Below, in pieces: positions 33,051 to 47,078 of a stretch of 64,000 nucleotides of DNA. Where the stretch lies: NCBI GenBank assembly GCA_021234155.1, contig JAJEKV010000028.1, positions 186,001 through 250,000 on the forward strand, given 5' to 3'. The notes below the pieces were generated by a model. The model saw only the letters and a list, made by a program, of their open reading frames with translations, made no database searches and was not told the origin of the DNA. Within the stretch, counting starts at the first letter, position 1. Every line of letters begins with the position of its first letter. The DNA is from Isoetes taiwanensis (lineage: Eukaryota > Streptophyta > Lycopodiopsida > Isoetales > Isoetaceae). The position numbers were made by a program, and so were the translations under genes.

Positions 33051-35750
33051 TGACATCCAAATGAAAAAAGTTATTTGACACCACGTCCTTGCATTCGTGT
33101 AGATTTTGTCCTTTTTTTTGTTGTGCCTTGTTTTTTACATCATCAGATTTAAACTTCTATTACATGCATCCAGATGTGGTCATGTTGGATCCATATGTCA
33201 ATCTATATGATGTCACTTAATAAGAAGAGTTTTTGCCATGCATGTCAAAAGACAGAAGCCATTCTATCACGCAATTCAGATGTGCAACACCTTTGACTTG
33301 CAATGGTCTTGTACATTGGCCATCCTCCTGCTCGAACACTTGTCCACGGTTGCGGATCCAGCGTTATAGAATATGTGTTTGTCATTGAGCAATATCTACA
33401 CCTTATCATGCATTGCAAGTGGAAAGAGATATTAAAAAATGAAGAGGTGAATTTAAATCATCAACCCCTCTTCTTTGAGACAGATTGGCAACCTATGCAA
33501 ATCCAATGTCAAATTATATTCCACGTGCCTCAGCTATGCTTGGATTACGATCGAGCAGTCTTATGGCCAGCTGGTAATAGAAGAGTTATTAATAATTCTG
33601 CAGCTTCACACATTGGATCAATAGACTGACAATATGATCACTGTCCTTCTGAGTGCCACAGAGCTATGTTTTGGGAGAAGACATACAAGAAGGTCATCAC
33701 GTTCGGTAAGCTTTTCTTGAAACAAATGGTTTGATGCTACATGTAAGGAACTTGAATGCTGGCTAAGGCAAAAAATTGATTCCATTTTAAGGTCAAATAC
33801 TATAGAGTTTTCCTCAAAGGAAGAAAGGCACAATACATTATGGAACATCAACGAGAAATATTCTACCTCTTTATTTGTCAACCCGGAAAATTTTGAGAAA
33901 AAGTACAATATAAACCCATGCAACCTATGGAGAACATCTCTTCAGAATAGTGGATGCAATACCAATGCAGCTGTGAGCTAATATACGATGCTCCATTGTC
34001 CGTCCCATGGGACATCCCTTATGCGATAATGACTACCGTATCAATCCTCCATCTACCCCCCGCCTAGAATGGCCAAGGCACATGGAGGTGCCTTGTGCTC
34101 CCATCTCTTATGGGCTCCTATGACAATGGAAGCAACATAACTACATCAGCACTGACAATAATAATAGCAGTCAACTACCACGAAGGGTAGTGCAATCCAC
34201 CCATAGATTCATCTGATACATCAATACATCAGCACAACAACAAAGCTCCTACTCTACAAGACTACTCCCCACAAGACTACTCCGGGTTGCATCTCCCTGA
34301 TCCGATGAGGTAGGAAGGGTTGCATATCCGCTTCCCAAGGTGTAGTGGCTCCATGGACGACTAGAGGATTGTGGCAACACATATCCTTGCCCGACTGAAC
34401 TCCTCAAAACAAGAGCTAGGCCGACATCTGCAGCTCTTGAGAGTCAGAGCGATACCATTGATCTAAGAAGTGTCAGACTCACACCCGGCCCACACGAAGT
34501 GACCAACTATAAGTCTAGCCCGCTATGGGAGTCAAGTGGCTATGCTCAACATGGTCCTCCCTTCACTTTGCCACTGACCTTGTTGTGTGGTGCTCAGTCA
34601 CTCATAGCCTCTATAGCCAGGTGGGCTCTATGCACTAGGCTGCATATAATAGGAACTACGGGGTCTAAACTAGGAGCATCACCTAAATAATGGCTACTAG
34701 ATCTCTATCCCCCTTTCCAAAACAAGAGGAGAAAATATGAGACCATCCAATATCATAAAATCCACATAACATGATAAATAACAAAGAATAACATTTAATT
34801 TTAATCACATGCATCTAACTTACGATTAGGGTTCATTGATTAGGGTCCATAATCCGAATTGAGGGTTCTAAAATGGCTCTACTAAAGATACAAGATGCAA
34901 ACTCATCTGGAATGTTAACTTTTCGATGATCTACTGGGGAATCTACTCAAAATACTTGCTCCAGAGGAACTCCCACCAGCTCCTGGTGTCTCCATTGCCC
35001 TGCAGCTGTTGTGGGGTAGATTCCACTCATCTTCATGTGATACGCTCCTGGGGCTGCTGTTAGGCTGTAATGCAGCAAGCAATCCTCAAAAAGGAGTTAC
35101 GAAGATGTGTCCGTGTGGCGGGTCACCAATAGGATGGAGCCACGTGGAAATGGTTCCATACCTAAGGTTGGCTGAGTTATATATAATGAGTTATCCATGC
35201 CTCCCTCCTCACACTAATGTACACAAGGCTACTAAGGAAGAACTATATGGTGACGTGGCCAAAAGTATACGTATTTATACCATATATTTTAAAGAAACGT
35301 CATGTTCTTTCCCCAAACATAATGATGTCCTCAGCATTACGATAAGGTGAAATGAACCTGCATCAACCTTAACATCAAAATAGTGAGAGATATGATTCTT
35401 AGAATTTGTTTATGGGGATAAGCTTCCAATACTTAATTATAATGATAATTGTAAAGGCTATATTTGAATAAATATATAAAATTTGATATCCTCAATAAGT
35501 TCATCATCATAACAACATTTTGTAAGAAGCCATAATGAAAGACAAAATTTATAACTCTTATTCTTTTTGAGATGCGCTCTCTGCCTTAGCACCTCCTCTA
35601 TTGGCCCGCAATAAGTAGCACATCACGTTAGTTTAGTTAATGGTTTGTGGCTTTTAAGGGGACCACCCCCCTTATTACCTCCTCGAGCCGAACTACCAGC
35701 TCAAGGTTACCCCTACATACCTGCACTAAATCATGGTCCATTCAGATTTA
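33051..35750. other. Mostly unassigned stretch
   Basis: No coding domain recognised. At 34448-34464 the minus strand reads TGGTATCGCTCTGACTC, close to the plant initiator-Met tRNA primer-binding site used by many LTR retrotransposons. The sequence at higher coordinates could therefore be an LTR on the minus strand. I could not delimit it. Confidence 0.3.
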
Positions 35751-35759
35751 AGCATGGGG

Positions 35760-36100
35760 AGCATTTAAGATGGTCCCATCATCGCCCATGACTAAATGTT
35801 ACCCCTACATGACCTCCCGTCATGCTCACACCCATTGCATCATGGCATAGGGAACATTTAGAATTATTCCATCATCGTCTCACCATCACATACCTACTCC
35901 TACATGAACTCGGTCATGCCCATACGTACTGCATCATGGCACAAGGAACATCTAAGATGATCCCATCATCGCCCACGATCGCATGCCTATTCCTACATGA
36001 CCTTCGGTCATGCTTACATGCACCGCATCATGGCCCACATGCATTTAAGCATAGGGAACATTTAAGATGCTCCCACCATCGTCCATGATCACATGCTTAG
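35760..36100. repeat. Degenerate tandem repeat, about 85-110 bp period
   Basis: Four diverged units share CAT(T/C)TA.(G)AT...TCCCATCATCG.CCATGA.CACATGC.TA and TACATGAC.T..GTCATGC (unit anchors at about 35763, 35849, 35948 and 36059). It lies just beyond the 3' end of the minus-strand gypsy polyprotein and may be part of its LTR or 3' UTR. Confidence 0.65.
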
Positions 36101-36229
36101 CTACTTATGCATCTTGACTGCTCACAAATGCATACACTCTCACCACCCTAGCTCTTACGCACTATGCTAAGCTAACCCACGTACCTGACTGGCCGGCATT
36201 GACTAAATCGAAGGTGACGGCCGTCAAAT

Positions 36230-39200
36230 TGATCCATAAATTGTAGATATCATCATTTTTGTAGATCTTGCTTCAATGCCCACATTGCATCTTCCACGGG
36301 CGAGTGTTTCCACTTGACCAAATAATGTAGGAATTTTGACCTTCTTGTCTTCTTAGATGCCTTATCAAGAAGGTTTTCCGGAACAATCTTAACTTGTTCC
36401 TCTGTCATTTCCAACAGAGTTAGAGTCTCCAATATCTCCTCAGGATTGGATGTATGCTTCTTAAGAAGACTTATATAGAAGTCTTTAAGGACCTATAAGT
36501 GAGCAGGAAGATCAAGCTTGTATGATTGGGTACCTACTCATCAACAATTCTAAAAGGTCCCACCCACCTTGGAGCAAGTTTCTTGCAGTTGCCGATGTGG
36601 ACTTGCTTGACTTTAATCTTGCTCCAACCTAAAACTCCCTTACTGTTCTATGTGTGTATGCCAAACTATTCTGACGGCTTCTTGCAGCCAACAAATATCC
36701 TCGGACTTTCTCCACTAACTCCTGCATATCTGCCAACAATTGTTGAGAGACTTTTACCTTCGTTACAGGATTGTGACAAGTAAAGGGTGTGAGGCATTGA
36801 TAGCCATCATTGACCATAAAGTGGGACATCTAGGATGATTCTTGTGTGGTGCTATTGTATGTAAACTCAACTAAGTAGATGTAGTCCTCCCACTTTGACT
36901 GCTTATTCCACACATAGTTTTTCCACATATATTCTAGAATCCTATTCATCTGTTCCATTTGACCATCGGTTTGGGGATGATATGACGTACTCATACAAAG
37001 CTTCATGTCGATGGTGTTGAAGAAATCCTCCCTAGACATCCCATGCAACTTAAAGATCTATTTCGCAAATAGCAAGGCAGTATCTAGGGTTGCATTTGTA
37101 GTTCGACATGGCAGAAAATGTGCCATCTTTGACAATTTGTGGACCACAACCATTAAGGCATCCCAACCCCTTGCTGTTCATGCGAAGCCCATTATGAAAT
37201 CCATGCTGATCCCATTTGGTGTTTGGGACTGCCAAGAGTTTCAAAGCGCAGAGTTGCTCCACGTTTGTCTGCTGACATAACTAGCACTCCTGGATATATC
37301 TCACTATCTGCATCTTCATGCCTCGCCAGAAGTAGCTACTCCCAATCTTGAAATAGGTCTTCATAAAATCTGCATATCCAGTGATAGGACTATTATGCAT
37401 ATCGTGTAAGATTAGATTCCTTACTCTTGATGCCTCTGGTATGCATAACTTATTCTTGTGATATAAAAGATTGTCTTCCTTTTTAAAATGCTTGAAGGTC
37501 TCTCTGTCCGTATCTGTCCTTGTCTTATTGTAAAGACTAACCCATACGTGCTTATAGTGCATACTAGAAGGGATAACTTCTTTTATCTTCTTACCAAATT
37601 TGTTTGACCAGGTGGAAATGGCATTGCAATGAACTCGAGTCTCTAATGGCCATCGAGAAAGCATGCCAGCTACCACATTTAATTTGCCTAGCTTATATAC
37701 TATGTCGAAGTCGCATTCTTCGAGAAAGCCCACCCATCGCCTCTACCGCAAGTTGAGGAGTGGTTGTGTTTTGATATATTGGAGGCTTTGGTGATTAGTA
37801 TCCAACTAAAGTTTTCTGCCAAGCAAGTAGTGCCTCCATATACTAAGGGCTATTACAACTGCTAGAAGCTGATGATCGTGCGTTGGATAATGTTGTTTGG
37901 CATCATTCATCTTCTTGGAGTCTTAGGCCACTACTCTTCCTTCTTGCATGAGGGCTCCTCCCATTGCAATTTGACTTGGGTCCATTGCTGTCAACTTGTC
38001 CTTGCGTGGGTCGGATGAGTTCAGCACTGGTGTTGTGGCCAAAGTTTCTTGAGCTTGTCAAAAAAGATTTCAACATTTCAAATCCAATCGGCAACCTAAT
38101 CCTTGACTTTCTGCTGACTAGTGACATTCTTTGGTATGGGCCAATGGATTATTGCTTCAATTTTGGATGGGTCGGTGGCAATTCCTTTTATCGACACGGC
38201 ATGGTCTAAATATTCCACTTTAGGTGTTGCGAAGTGGCACTTCGAAAGCTTGCCAAAAAGACGATGTCGTCCCAATTTTTCCAGCACCCTTCTCGAGTGG
38301 ACTACATGCTCCTCCATTGGCTTGTTGTAGATGAGGATGTCATCAAAGAAAATGATAATAAACTCATCTAAAAAGTCTCTAAAGACGTCAATCATTAATC
38401 TCATAAAGGTTGCGGGGGCATTTGATAGACCAAAGGGTATTATTGTGAATTCATAGTGCCCATACCATATTCTAAGGACAGTCTTATGGATGTCTTTTTC
38501 TCTTATCCTTATCTGATGATATCCGGACCTTAGGTCTATCTTGGAGAAGACTTTAGCTCCTTGGAGCTGGTCTATCAAGTCATATGCCATTGGCAAAGCA
38601 TACTTGTTCTTACTCATCTATTTGTTGAGTTGACGATAGTCTATAAATATTCTCAAACTTCCTTCATTCTTCTTCACGAAGAGAATAGGTGCCCCAAAGA
38701 GTGACACACTAGACAAAATAAATCCAAGCTCAAGCAACTCCTTCGACTGCTTCTTGAGCTCTGCTAGCTCGGAAGTGCTCATTCTATAAGGAGCCTTATT
38801 GGTAAGCTTTGTGTTCAGTGCAAGGGTGATTTCACACTCTACACCTCTATAGGGCAGAAGCTCTCGGATTTCATCCGGAAATATATCATGGAACTCCTTG
38901 ATCAACTTAGCAATTAAGCCTCGACAATTGTTCTGTCGTAGCATCCTTCTTCTTATGACTTCCATCGAGGCCAACAACCTCCATTTTAAGAATGTACTCA
39001 ACCTCGTCCTACATAATGCACTTAAGTAACTGTTTTATTGACACACATCGCATTAGAAGCAATTTTCTTACCTTTGACCACGAAGTGCTTGCCATTCGGA
39101 GCCATAATCAAAATTCCATGCTTGCACACGATCATTGCTTTAGCTGGCTTCAAGAACTGCATGCCCATTATAAGGTCATATTTCTCGATATCCAGGACTT

Positions 39201-40650
39201 CTGCTCCGATGCTCAAGTTGGTTCCACTTAAAGCTATATCAAAGTTGACTCTCCTTCCTTTAGTGTTGCGGATTGCCCCACTTGCCATACTAATTGATCT
39301 CAGTTTAGACTGAAGTAACAATGCTATCAACCTAAGAGATGCAAAATTGTGGGAGCTGCCTGTATCTATAAGTGCTACATAATCTTTATCACCTATGATA
39401 GCCTCGGCTGAAATAACTGTTGACTGGCTCCCCATACTTTCTGTTTCTATAGCTGTACAAATTCTGCATTCAGTTGAAAGCACTAAAACATAGCATTTTC
39501 CTTATGCATTCTTCCCTCTTTTCTTTAGAAATACTCTCTGGAAAGTGCTTCACTGACTTTCCTGCTAAAGAACCCGTTGAAGGTTGTTCCTTAAATGGTG
39601 CCTTCTTATCCGTCCTCTCCTAGAATTGTTGTATTGTTGGTCTAGTACTAGCCTGCTTTGAGGTATAAGGACCCATGCCTTGCCTTTGTTGTAGACGGAT
39701 GCTTCTGTGTTGGCATTGGAGGTGCCTCCTCCAAGCTCAATGCCTTATCTTCTGCTTCCGCTACGGTCTTAGGATTGATGGCGCGGATAGCCTCTTGATG
39801 TTACTATTTAACCCCTCAATATAGCCATCCATTGCCTGTCTTTCCATAATCATAAACTCCTCCATATACTTGGCCACTGACAAGTTCCCCTAGTCTAGGA
39901 GGTAAAATTGTTGTATCTGTCTGCTTGTGTGCGAGTGAGGAACATAATACTTGCAGAAAGCCTTAAACCTGCAATTGTTTCTCTTGAGCTTATTGGACTT
40001 TGCATACCTTTTCCACAACCGGTCCAATAAGGTTCGCAGTTGCCACTTTGCCGATGTCCTTGTTTTTCATACCATATGAGTTCCCCAAGTCTTCCATTTC
40101 GTCACGCCACATTTCGGCTTTCGCGTCCAATCTATCTTTTCCTGAGAACTGACCCAACTTATGGGTTTTTCAAACATTGCTCATGGCACTATCTATCTTT
40201 TCTGAGATAATCCTCGGCCTTGCAGTTCCCGTGTCTGCCATGGGAGCTGTCTGATCCATTATTCAAGCTGTTGTCTGACTCACTATCTAGCCTTCTATTC
40301 GAGCTAGAGCTCGAAGGGCTATGGCTTTTCCTGTTTCTTTTTCTTCTTCTGTTTCCAGGTGCTACTTGTGCAGGCTCCTGTTCCAGTTGGCCCTCCTGCC
40401 ATTGTTCTGCCTCTTAAAGGGATGGTAGTGGAAGTGATATTGGCCCATACTCTTCATCCCGTATGAATGGGGTAGCCCATTGCAAAAGTTGGCCCATCTG
40501 ATTGCGCATTCGAACTACGTACCTGTTAATAGTTGCCGGGGTCATCTCGTCGTCCTGAGGGTCCCTGCGAAACGAGTTCCTTGGCTGCCAGTTGCATTCT
40601 TCGCCCTGATTCTCCTTAACCTGTGAAGTTGAACTGGATTTTTTAACCGC
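36230..40650 (-). mobile_element. Decayed Ty3/gypsy retrotransposon (chromovirus-like)
   Basis: Minus-strand order: gag region (about 39500-40650, weak); aspartic protease (39022-39483; VALIDTGSSHNFAS); reverse transcriptase (38096-39001; APYRMSTSELAELKKQ, KIDLRSGYHQIRI, FFDDILIY); RNase H tail and integrase zinc finger (37281-37740); integrase core (36830-37262; STSYHPQTDGQMEQMN); and a C-terminal chromodomain-like end (36260-36420; LHYLVKWKHSPVEDAMW in broken frames). The order PR-RT-RH-IN-chromodomain is that of Ty3/gypsy chromoviruses. Frame breaks occur between almost every block, and the integrase core lacks the segment with the second catalytic Asp. LTRs are not delimited. Confidence 0.88.
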
Positions 40651-41900
40651 AAAGGTTAATCACACATGTTTATTATTCAATGCACATGTTATTGTATCGC
40701 TGCTGCGTTGATTTATTTGAATCATTAAAGAAATCAAGGCAAAACATGGTTGTATGGTTGTAATATTGATTCGATTGATGACATAATAGTTATACAAGTT
40801 AAACCCAATTTATCAATATATAATTCTAAAACATTTTAGCTTATCACAAAACCAAAAAGAGTTAATCCCAATGCCGATGTTTAGATTTGAAGAATTGCTT
40901 GATATCTTTAAGCCTGAGGCCTTTGCTGATGTTTTAGAGGATGTTACAGGAAGTTCCTCTTTCTAGAGCTCGAATCATTTGAGGCACTGGGAGTTTTGGT
41001 GCCGTAGCTGCAACTACCACCAAGGGTGCGTTGCATAGATGTCCTCGTGTGAAGTCCAAGCTATATACTGCCACCGATTGGAACAAAGTAAGAAATATGT
41101 TGATTAGCTTATTGGGTAAATTTTGGATTTTTGGCCTAGGGTGGCTTCTTCAGGTGTTACTCAATGCGAAAGGGGTTTTCGAGAGTCTCGGGAATGCGTT
41201 TGCGCACAGTTAGTCGAGTAGGTTAATTTTTGACCTTCGACCAGTTCAAAAGATAATTTTTGCTTTATATTTATATAGCTCTCGATCAATACAGTACATA
41301 CTACATACTTCACAATAACACTCAGTCCCTAAATGCAATCCATCAGCTAGGCAAGCCCAAATTGCATAGACTCCGGAGTCTAGCCAGAGACCTAAGAAGA
41401 GGATAAGACGCAACGAGAAACTAGGATTGATCAAGGTAGACCTAATAATGTGGCCTTGTAACCGAGTCTTGTGTTTGTCAAGGTATGATATGGAGATGAC
41501 ATTGGGTAGGGTGGATCTATGGAGAGAACTATTGAAGAATGTCATCAACGTTGCCAAGAAGCTATCTATGCCTCTTACCTTTGAGAGTGCACATAACTAG
41601 TAGGACCATAAAGCACGAATGGGTGATTCGTAACCAATTCATAGAAAATATTATAGCATAAGTGAATAATCTAAGAACCCCCCAATTGAAGGAGGAGTTG
41701 AAAAGGTCTATAGAGCATTGGAGCGAGCTATGGAACTTGAGAAAGGCTAGGAAAGAGAATCCCGCCCTATATTATTAAGAGATCATTGGCCAGTCAAATA
41801 TTATTACAACGTCTAGGTGAGAGTCAGATGGAGTGGCAAGAATGTCGCATGACGGATGCAAAAACCACCTGGTTCACTTGAATTGATAGTGATGTGTTGA
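40651..41900. other. Unassigned stretch upstream of the gypsy element
   Basis: It may contain the gypsy 5' leader/LTR (minus strand), but no TG...CA boundaries or primer-binding site were found. No gene seen. Confidence 0.3.
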
Positions 41901-41929
41901 TGGACCATAAATTGACAGGAGATGGGTCA

Positions 41930-42760
41930 TATAAGAGGGTTTACAAGTGCTGAATTCTAGGGGCCAGTTTCCTTAAAGATCAGGCATCTGTTATTAAGTT
42001 CATGTGTGATGATGACACCTTGGATTGTTGTGCCAAGCAGCTAGACAAGGACATGCAAGAGCTGAGCATGCAAGTCAAGCATGGGGGAATTATACATTGC
42101 GTTGGCACAATGGCTGGCAACATGGACGAGCCTCAACAAGGTTTAATTGTTCCTTATTAGAATTATGGCATCATCTCAAAATTTCACATGAAGCACAAAA
42201 GACAATGCAATTGCCGAGCATACAATGAGAAAGATGTGTCATAAACCCCCCCAAAAGGGCCCAAGGGGGCTGATTTGCAAAAACTTGAGAGAAATCGTGT
42301 GAAGAACATTGACAACTTAGCATGTGCATTTTTAAATGGCCTGAACAAGATTCACACAGAGAAGTGATCGCACGTGGATATCCAAGCTAGCATGTGGACG
42401 AGCCGAAGAACAAGGTCTATTTTGATATATGTGACTAGGGTGAGTGTCGTTGGATCGGTGATTCCATGCTAGTGCACAAACGGGCTTAGAGGAACCTGGA
42501 TGATCTAACTAAGTGCCAGATTGAGGAGCAAAGACTGAAATGGCCTTAAGTGCATCTTGAATTATTTTATGATGGGAATGAAAGGGGTTTCACTACAAGG
42601 CAGACTACCTTTAATGGGTACGGGGCCACATGGTTCATATGGTATCTTGCAGAGTTTGCCTTCGTGTTCTCCTCCAAGCCCGAGATAAGTGATGAGAGTA
42701 CACAACGTCTGCATAGGAGCATAAGTGACTTTCTTATGCACAGAATGAACTTCTAAAGAA
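41930..42760 (+). pseudogene. Decayed ORF of unknown family
   Basis: Consecutive plus-strand stretches look protein-coding but carry stops. They include DDDTLDCCAKQLDKDMQEL, NRVKNIDNLACAFLNGLNKI and, in one frame from about 42400 to 42756, VYFDICD-stop-GECRWIGDSMLVHKR, DDLTKCQIEEQRLKWP-stop, LELFYDGNERGFTTRQTTF and ATWFIWYLAEFAFVFSSKPE. I do not recognise the family. A transposon-encoded protein is possible. Confidence 0.35.
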
Positions 42761-45700
42761 TGACCTATATGGAAACCGACTTGATCTGCGGTAGCTCTTG
42801 GACAAGCTGGTGAACCATTATAAGTGTAGTGCAACAACATGCATGAAAAGCGACGTAAATTGTGAACTATAAAATTTCATGGATTGCAAATATTCAATCA
42901 ATTTAAATGGGTTGTATTTTTATTATGTAGTAATGATATTTATAACATCTGGACAATGTATTGAACAACATGTTTCGATTAGCCGTCTCATCTTTATTTT
43001 CACATGTTCATATTTTATTTATTGATCCTTTTTTTTAGGTGTTCAATGTCTTTGCAGCTTTTGGCTCAAATCATTAACAACATTCCCATGTTTTACACGA
43101 CCTCAATCACACACTACTCGCCGACATGACTGTCAAGCCAAACCCAGCAACGCCTTGCTCCGGCCAAATGATTTCCTCGACCTCCACAAGGCATTGGCGA
43201 GCATGGTTGAGGATAGGACTGTCCATGCCAAGCAACACACTCGTAGGGTCAACTTAGGTTTTAAGAGCCCTTAAGCACAACTTAAATTGTGCTTACTAAA
43301 GTATATAACAACCAATGATAGACTTCTGTATCGATTTGCTTAATTATATTAGATTTATGACAAGGAGTTTAAGTTGAACAACTTTTCGTTCACATCCCAA
43401 CTTATGCCTAGAAACGCTAGGCAATGTCCTGAAGTAGGTAGATGTCGCAAGGCAGCTAATGGGGAAAAGCAAGGGAATAACATGGGAAGCTGCAATACTA
43501 GAGGTTAGTTGCTGTCCACTTGCATATTGGTTAGGTCATATGTAGCTGCATCCGAGGAATAAATATGACTCATAGACAAGGAAATTTAAATTTAGAAGTG
43601 TCTAATTCATTCAGAACATTAGCGTACATTTTTATCAAGTTTTGGAGACATCAAACGTCATCTAAACAGAAATTTCTTTGTTGGTCATGCTAACCTTTGC
43701 CTTTAATTCGTAGAAGAGAAAAATGAAGAACGATATTCCTTTTTCTTTTGACTGTCTGGTTATACGGAGACTGGGAACCCTAATTATCATTGCATCAGGT
43801 CGCTGGGAGGATATCTGAATCAGTTGGAACAATGGAGTACGATGGTAGGTGTTGAATGTTGTCCAATATGTTTCGGCCCTTGAATCTATTGCTCATTATG
43901 CCCTTAATGGACAGAATTGAGAGAGGTGTTTAATGTTGTAGTTCGTACAATTTTGTGAATGTTTTGCTGGAAGAAGCAATTTATCAGACTTTGAACATGC
44001 TCGGCGTGTGTCTTGTTGTTATGGTGTTATGTGGTTGCAAAATTTAAAGGCTTGCAGATAAAGGATGCACTGTAGAAGGTTTCCAGTGACATGATCTCGC
44101 GCCTACAATTGAATTGCCACCTACATATTTGAAATTCAACAAATTTAGCAAGAAATTATTGATGTTTATGGACGAGTTTTTGCTTTTTAAAGGCCTCGTA
44201 TGTTGATAAACTTCTTTATCACCCTAGTATAAAAGGTGGAAGCCTTTTAATTACTATTTCTACAACAAATATCATATAGTTCGCCTACTATGAGCCTTAC
44301 GCATGACAAGAGTGGATATTTGATTCAATTGACTTTGATTTTGTGAGTTTAAATACATGGCAAACATATCCAATTATATTCAAAAAAAAATTTCCAATTA
44401 TATTCAATTGCTATGACTAGGCAATATATTATATAAGTTACCAACACCAAAGGAAGATTTCATTTTGCACTCCCAAGGTTCCTACAAACATTTGCCTCAT
44501 AGTTACTCCCATATCATAAGGTTCTTATCAACTTTTGCCTCGATTTATGGTCTCGATATCTAATATGCTAGGCACACCATTTTAGTTTGCGTTTACAAAT
44601 AGAGAATTAAAATCAAAATCATGTGAATAGAATAGAATAGAACACTATCAGTCAAGTTGGCTTTGTTATATTAGCGAGAAAATGTTGCAATTAGACATCA
44701 ATATAATTTAAAAGCTCTATATGTGAATGAGAATAACTATTAATTTTTGAGGTTAAACATTGATGTACTTCATAATGCATGGAACTATATTAAAACCTCA
44801 ATAAGCGCAAAATTCTCTTGCCTCTCTCGATATTCTTCGTCTAGAAGATTTATTCAGGACTTGAATGAGCCTTTTCTAATAAAGAATGTGTCCTTAGTGG
44901 ATCCGCCCTTCATTCTCACGTTCCAAACTCGGGGGATTCACATAGTGTAGGCCGTATATACCATGTGAGTGGACGATAAGGGGTTTTTTTTAACCTAAAG
45001 CGTACGAATACGTACGGGAAGGGGTTCTTTAGACCTTAAAAAATCCAATCTCTAGTGATGTATTTCATACGGAAAGGGATTTTTTAGACCTTAAAAAAAG
45101 CGTATACGAAGGGGTTTTTTATGACCCCTTCCTCGCACATGGCGTATCCCTTATACACTAAGTGGTATCCCCGGGGTTCCAAATAGATGACTTTAAGGTG
45201 CAAAGCCTCATATGAGGAAATGACATCTCCTTTACAAGAAATCTTTGCGTTGTTTGATACTTTTTATAACCAAAATGGCAGAGACCTTACATGATATCAA
45301 GAGAAGAATGCAAATTTGAATTTTTGTGAATTTTTGAGTACCATGGCAAAATCTTTAGTGTTGAGGGTAATTGAGGAATGTACATGACGACCACTTTATT
45401 GAAACCCGATGTTGAGGAATCCAAAAAAATATTTTATGCGATATAAGAAAATCAATGTTTTGATGGAGGATTGATTACGACTCAGTTCTAACTTTGACTT
45501 CTTAACTGTAGCTCGACTCTATTCGAATCAAATTTACCTTAATTATTCAATTTGAGCTTGCCCACTAGGGTGACTTTGACGTAAAATCATTATACTCACC
45601 TTTTTCCTCTCAGGTTCTTAGCAATGCACAACCTCAACTTAGGGTGCTCTCGCAGCAATTTTGAACTTTCTAAAAGGAGGATTATTATGGCATGGGAAAT

Positions 45701-46689
45701 AAGCTTTTAGAATGGCACTTCCCACGACAGTAAATTATATGGATGAAGAAGTCCTAAAAAGCAATGGTGAACTTCTGGCTGCTAGAAGTTCTAATAAACA
45801 TGGATGAGCTTCATTCAATGTCTAGCAGGCAAGGGATTTAGCTTAAAGCTTCATAATTAAATGCAAACTGCCATTTGTGCGGCAAGACAATTGAGAAGGT
45901 AAAATCTCAAACAAGACATGCATTGAAGGTACTAATACTTCACGATGCGATGACAATAAATTAGTGGATTATGATACTTGAATTCAACTTGAACAAATGA
46001 AGTTTTGGGGTTTACCGATGACTATATGCTAGAAGAAAAACTACAAAATTATATGAAACTATATGGTAATGTTGACCAATCCAACTTCCACTAGACATTT
46101 TTTAAGTTAATGCTTGATACTCAGCTTTAGATACTAATCTTTTTCAGCTTGAATTTTACCCCCAAATCTTCATAAACCGTAGCTAATAGGCCCATTGATA
46201 GTACAAATTTCTTAGGGCTATAGCAGGCAATCATATAATAATAGAATGAATCATACTTCTTGCTGGAATATATATGCTAAAATCGTTTATGAGAAATTTA
46301 AGAATAGAATCATGTGCTCCATTAGCACGACCACCATACTCCCATCAAAGGTTATTGCATTTTTTTTCCTTCCTTCATGGCCAAACACTTCGCTTTTAAA
46401 TATTATTTAACCTCTCTTTCTGCATTACTATCCTTTTTTATATTACACAAGATTTGCTATCTCATGTTACAACCGGTTGAATATTGTACACACTTGATTT
46501 TATATCAGGACTCATTTTTGTTTTCTAATATTCCTAGCATCTTTGGCTTTGTATTCCGAAAGTTATCTTCATACTTCAGTATGTAGAGGGCATGACATCT
46601 CAGTAGCATCAGCATACATTGGACAAAACCATGTCGTAATGAGGTTATTCTCAAATACTATAACTGTGTTATTTGCAGCTCTTTTAGAT
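42761..46689. other. Unassigned stretch
   Basis: No coding domain recognised. 44960-45160 contains three degenerate copies of a unit with GGGGTTTTTTA.ACCTTAAA and CGTA(TC)ACGAA. The rest is AT-rich. Confidence 0.3.
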
Positions 46690-46850
46690 AAAAGTGAGTT
46701 GACAGAAGAACAAGAAAAGGACGTGCTTGACATTTATATACCCTGCAATATTGTTTCAAATGCATACTACCCATATCAACTGGTAAGTAGCCTTTCAAAT
46801 CCAATCAAGTCTTTCAGGTTTTTAAATAAAGTATGCTTGTGAAAGGAATG
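46668..46850 (+). pseudogene. Unknown gene fragment, first copy of a duplicated exon
   Basis: After a TTTGCAG acceptor (46678), the plus strand reads LLDKSELTEEQEKDVLD, then, after a 1 nt deletion, LYTLQYCFK. It ends at an ACTG/GTAAGT donor (about 46781). A second exon starts after CTTCAG at 46885 and reads DDRSNDSYLSSYLKLLMEVC before a stop. The pair recurs at 47079-47340 in better frame. I could not name the protein. Confidence 0.4.
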
Positions 46851-47028
46851 TTTCTTTTTCTTTTTCCCTTCTTTTTCCTTCAGATGATAGATCTAATGAT
46901 TCTTATCTAAGTTCATATCTTAAGCTATTAATGGAAGTATGCTATCTCTTTCTTTAAAGCTTCAGTTCTCTGCCCATGTCTGTTTCGCAAGAAATGGCTT
47001 AGAACAATGGCACAAAAATAGCTTTGTA
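46690..47028. repeat. Tandem duplication of an exon pair, copy 1
   Basis: Matches 47079-47412 (offset about 385-390 nt) over exon, intron and second exon, with scattered substitutions and small indels. Confidence 0.85.
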
Positions 47029-47078
47029 ATTGTGTTATTAGGAGAACGGTAGTAGAACGCATAGTGCTCTTTCAGATG

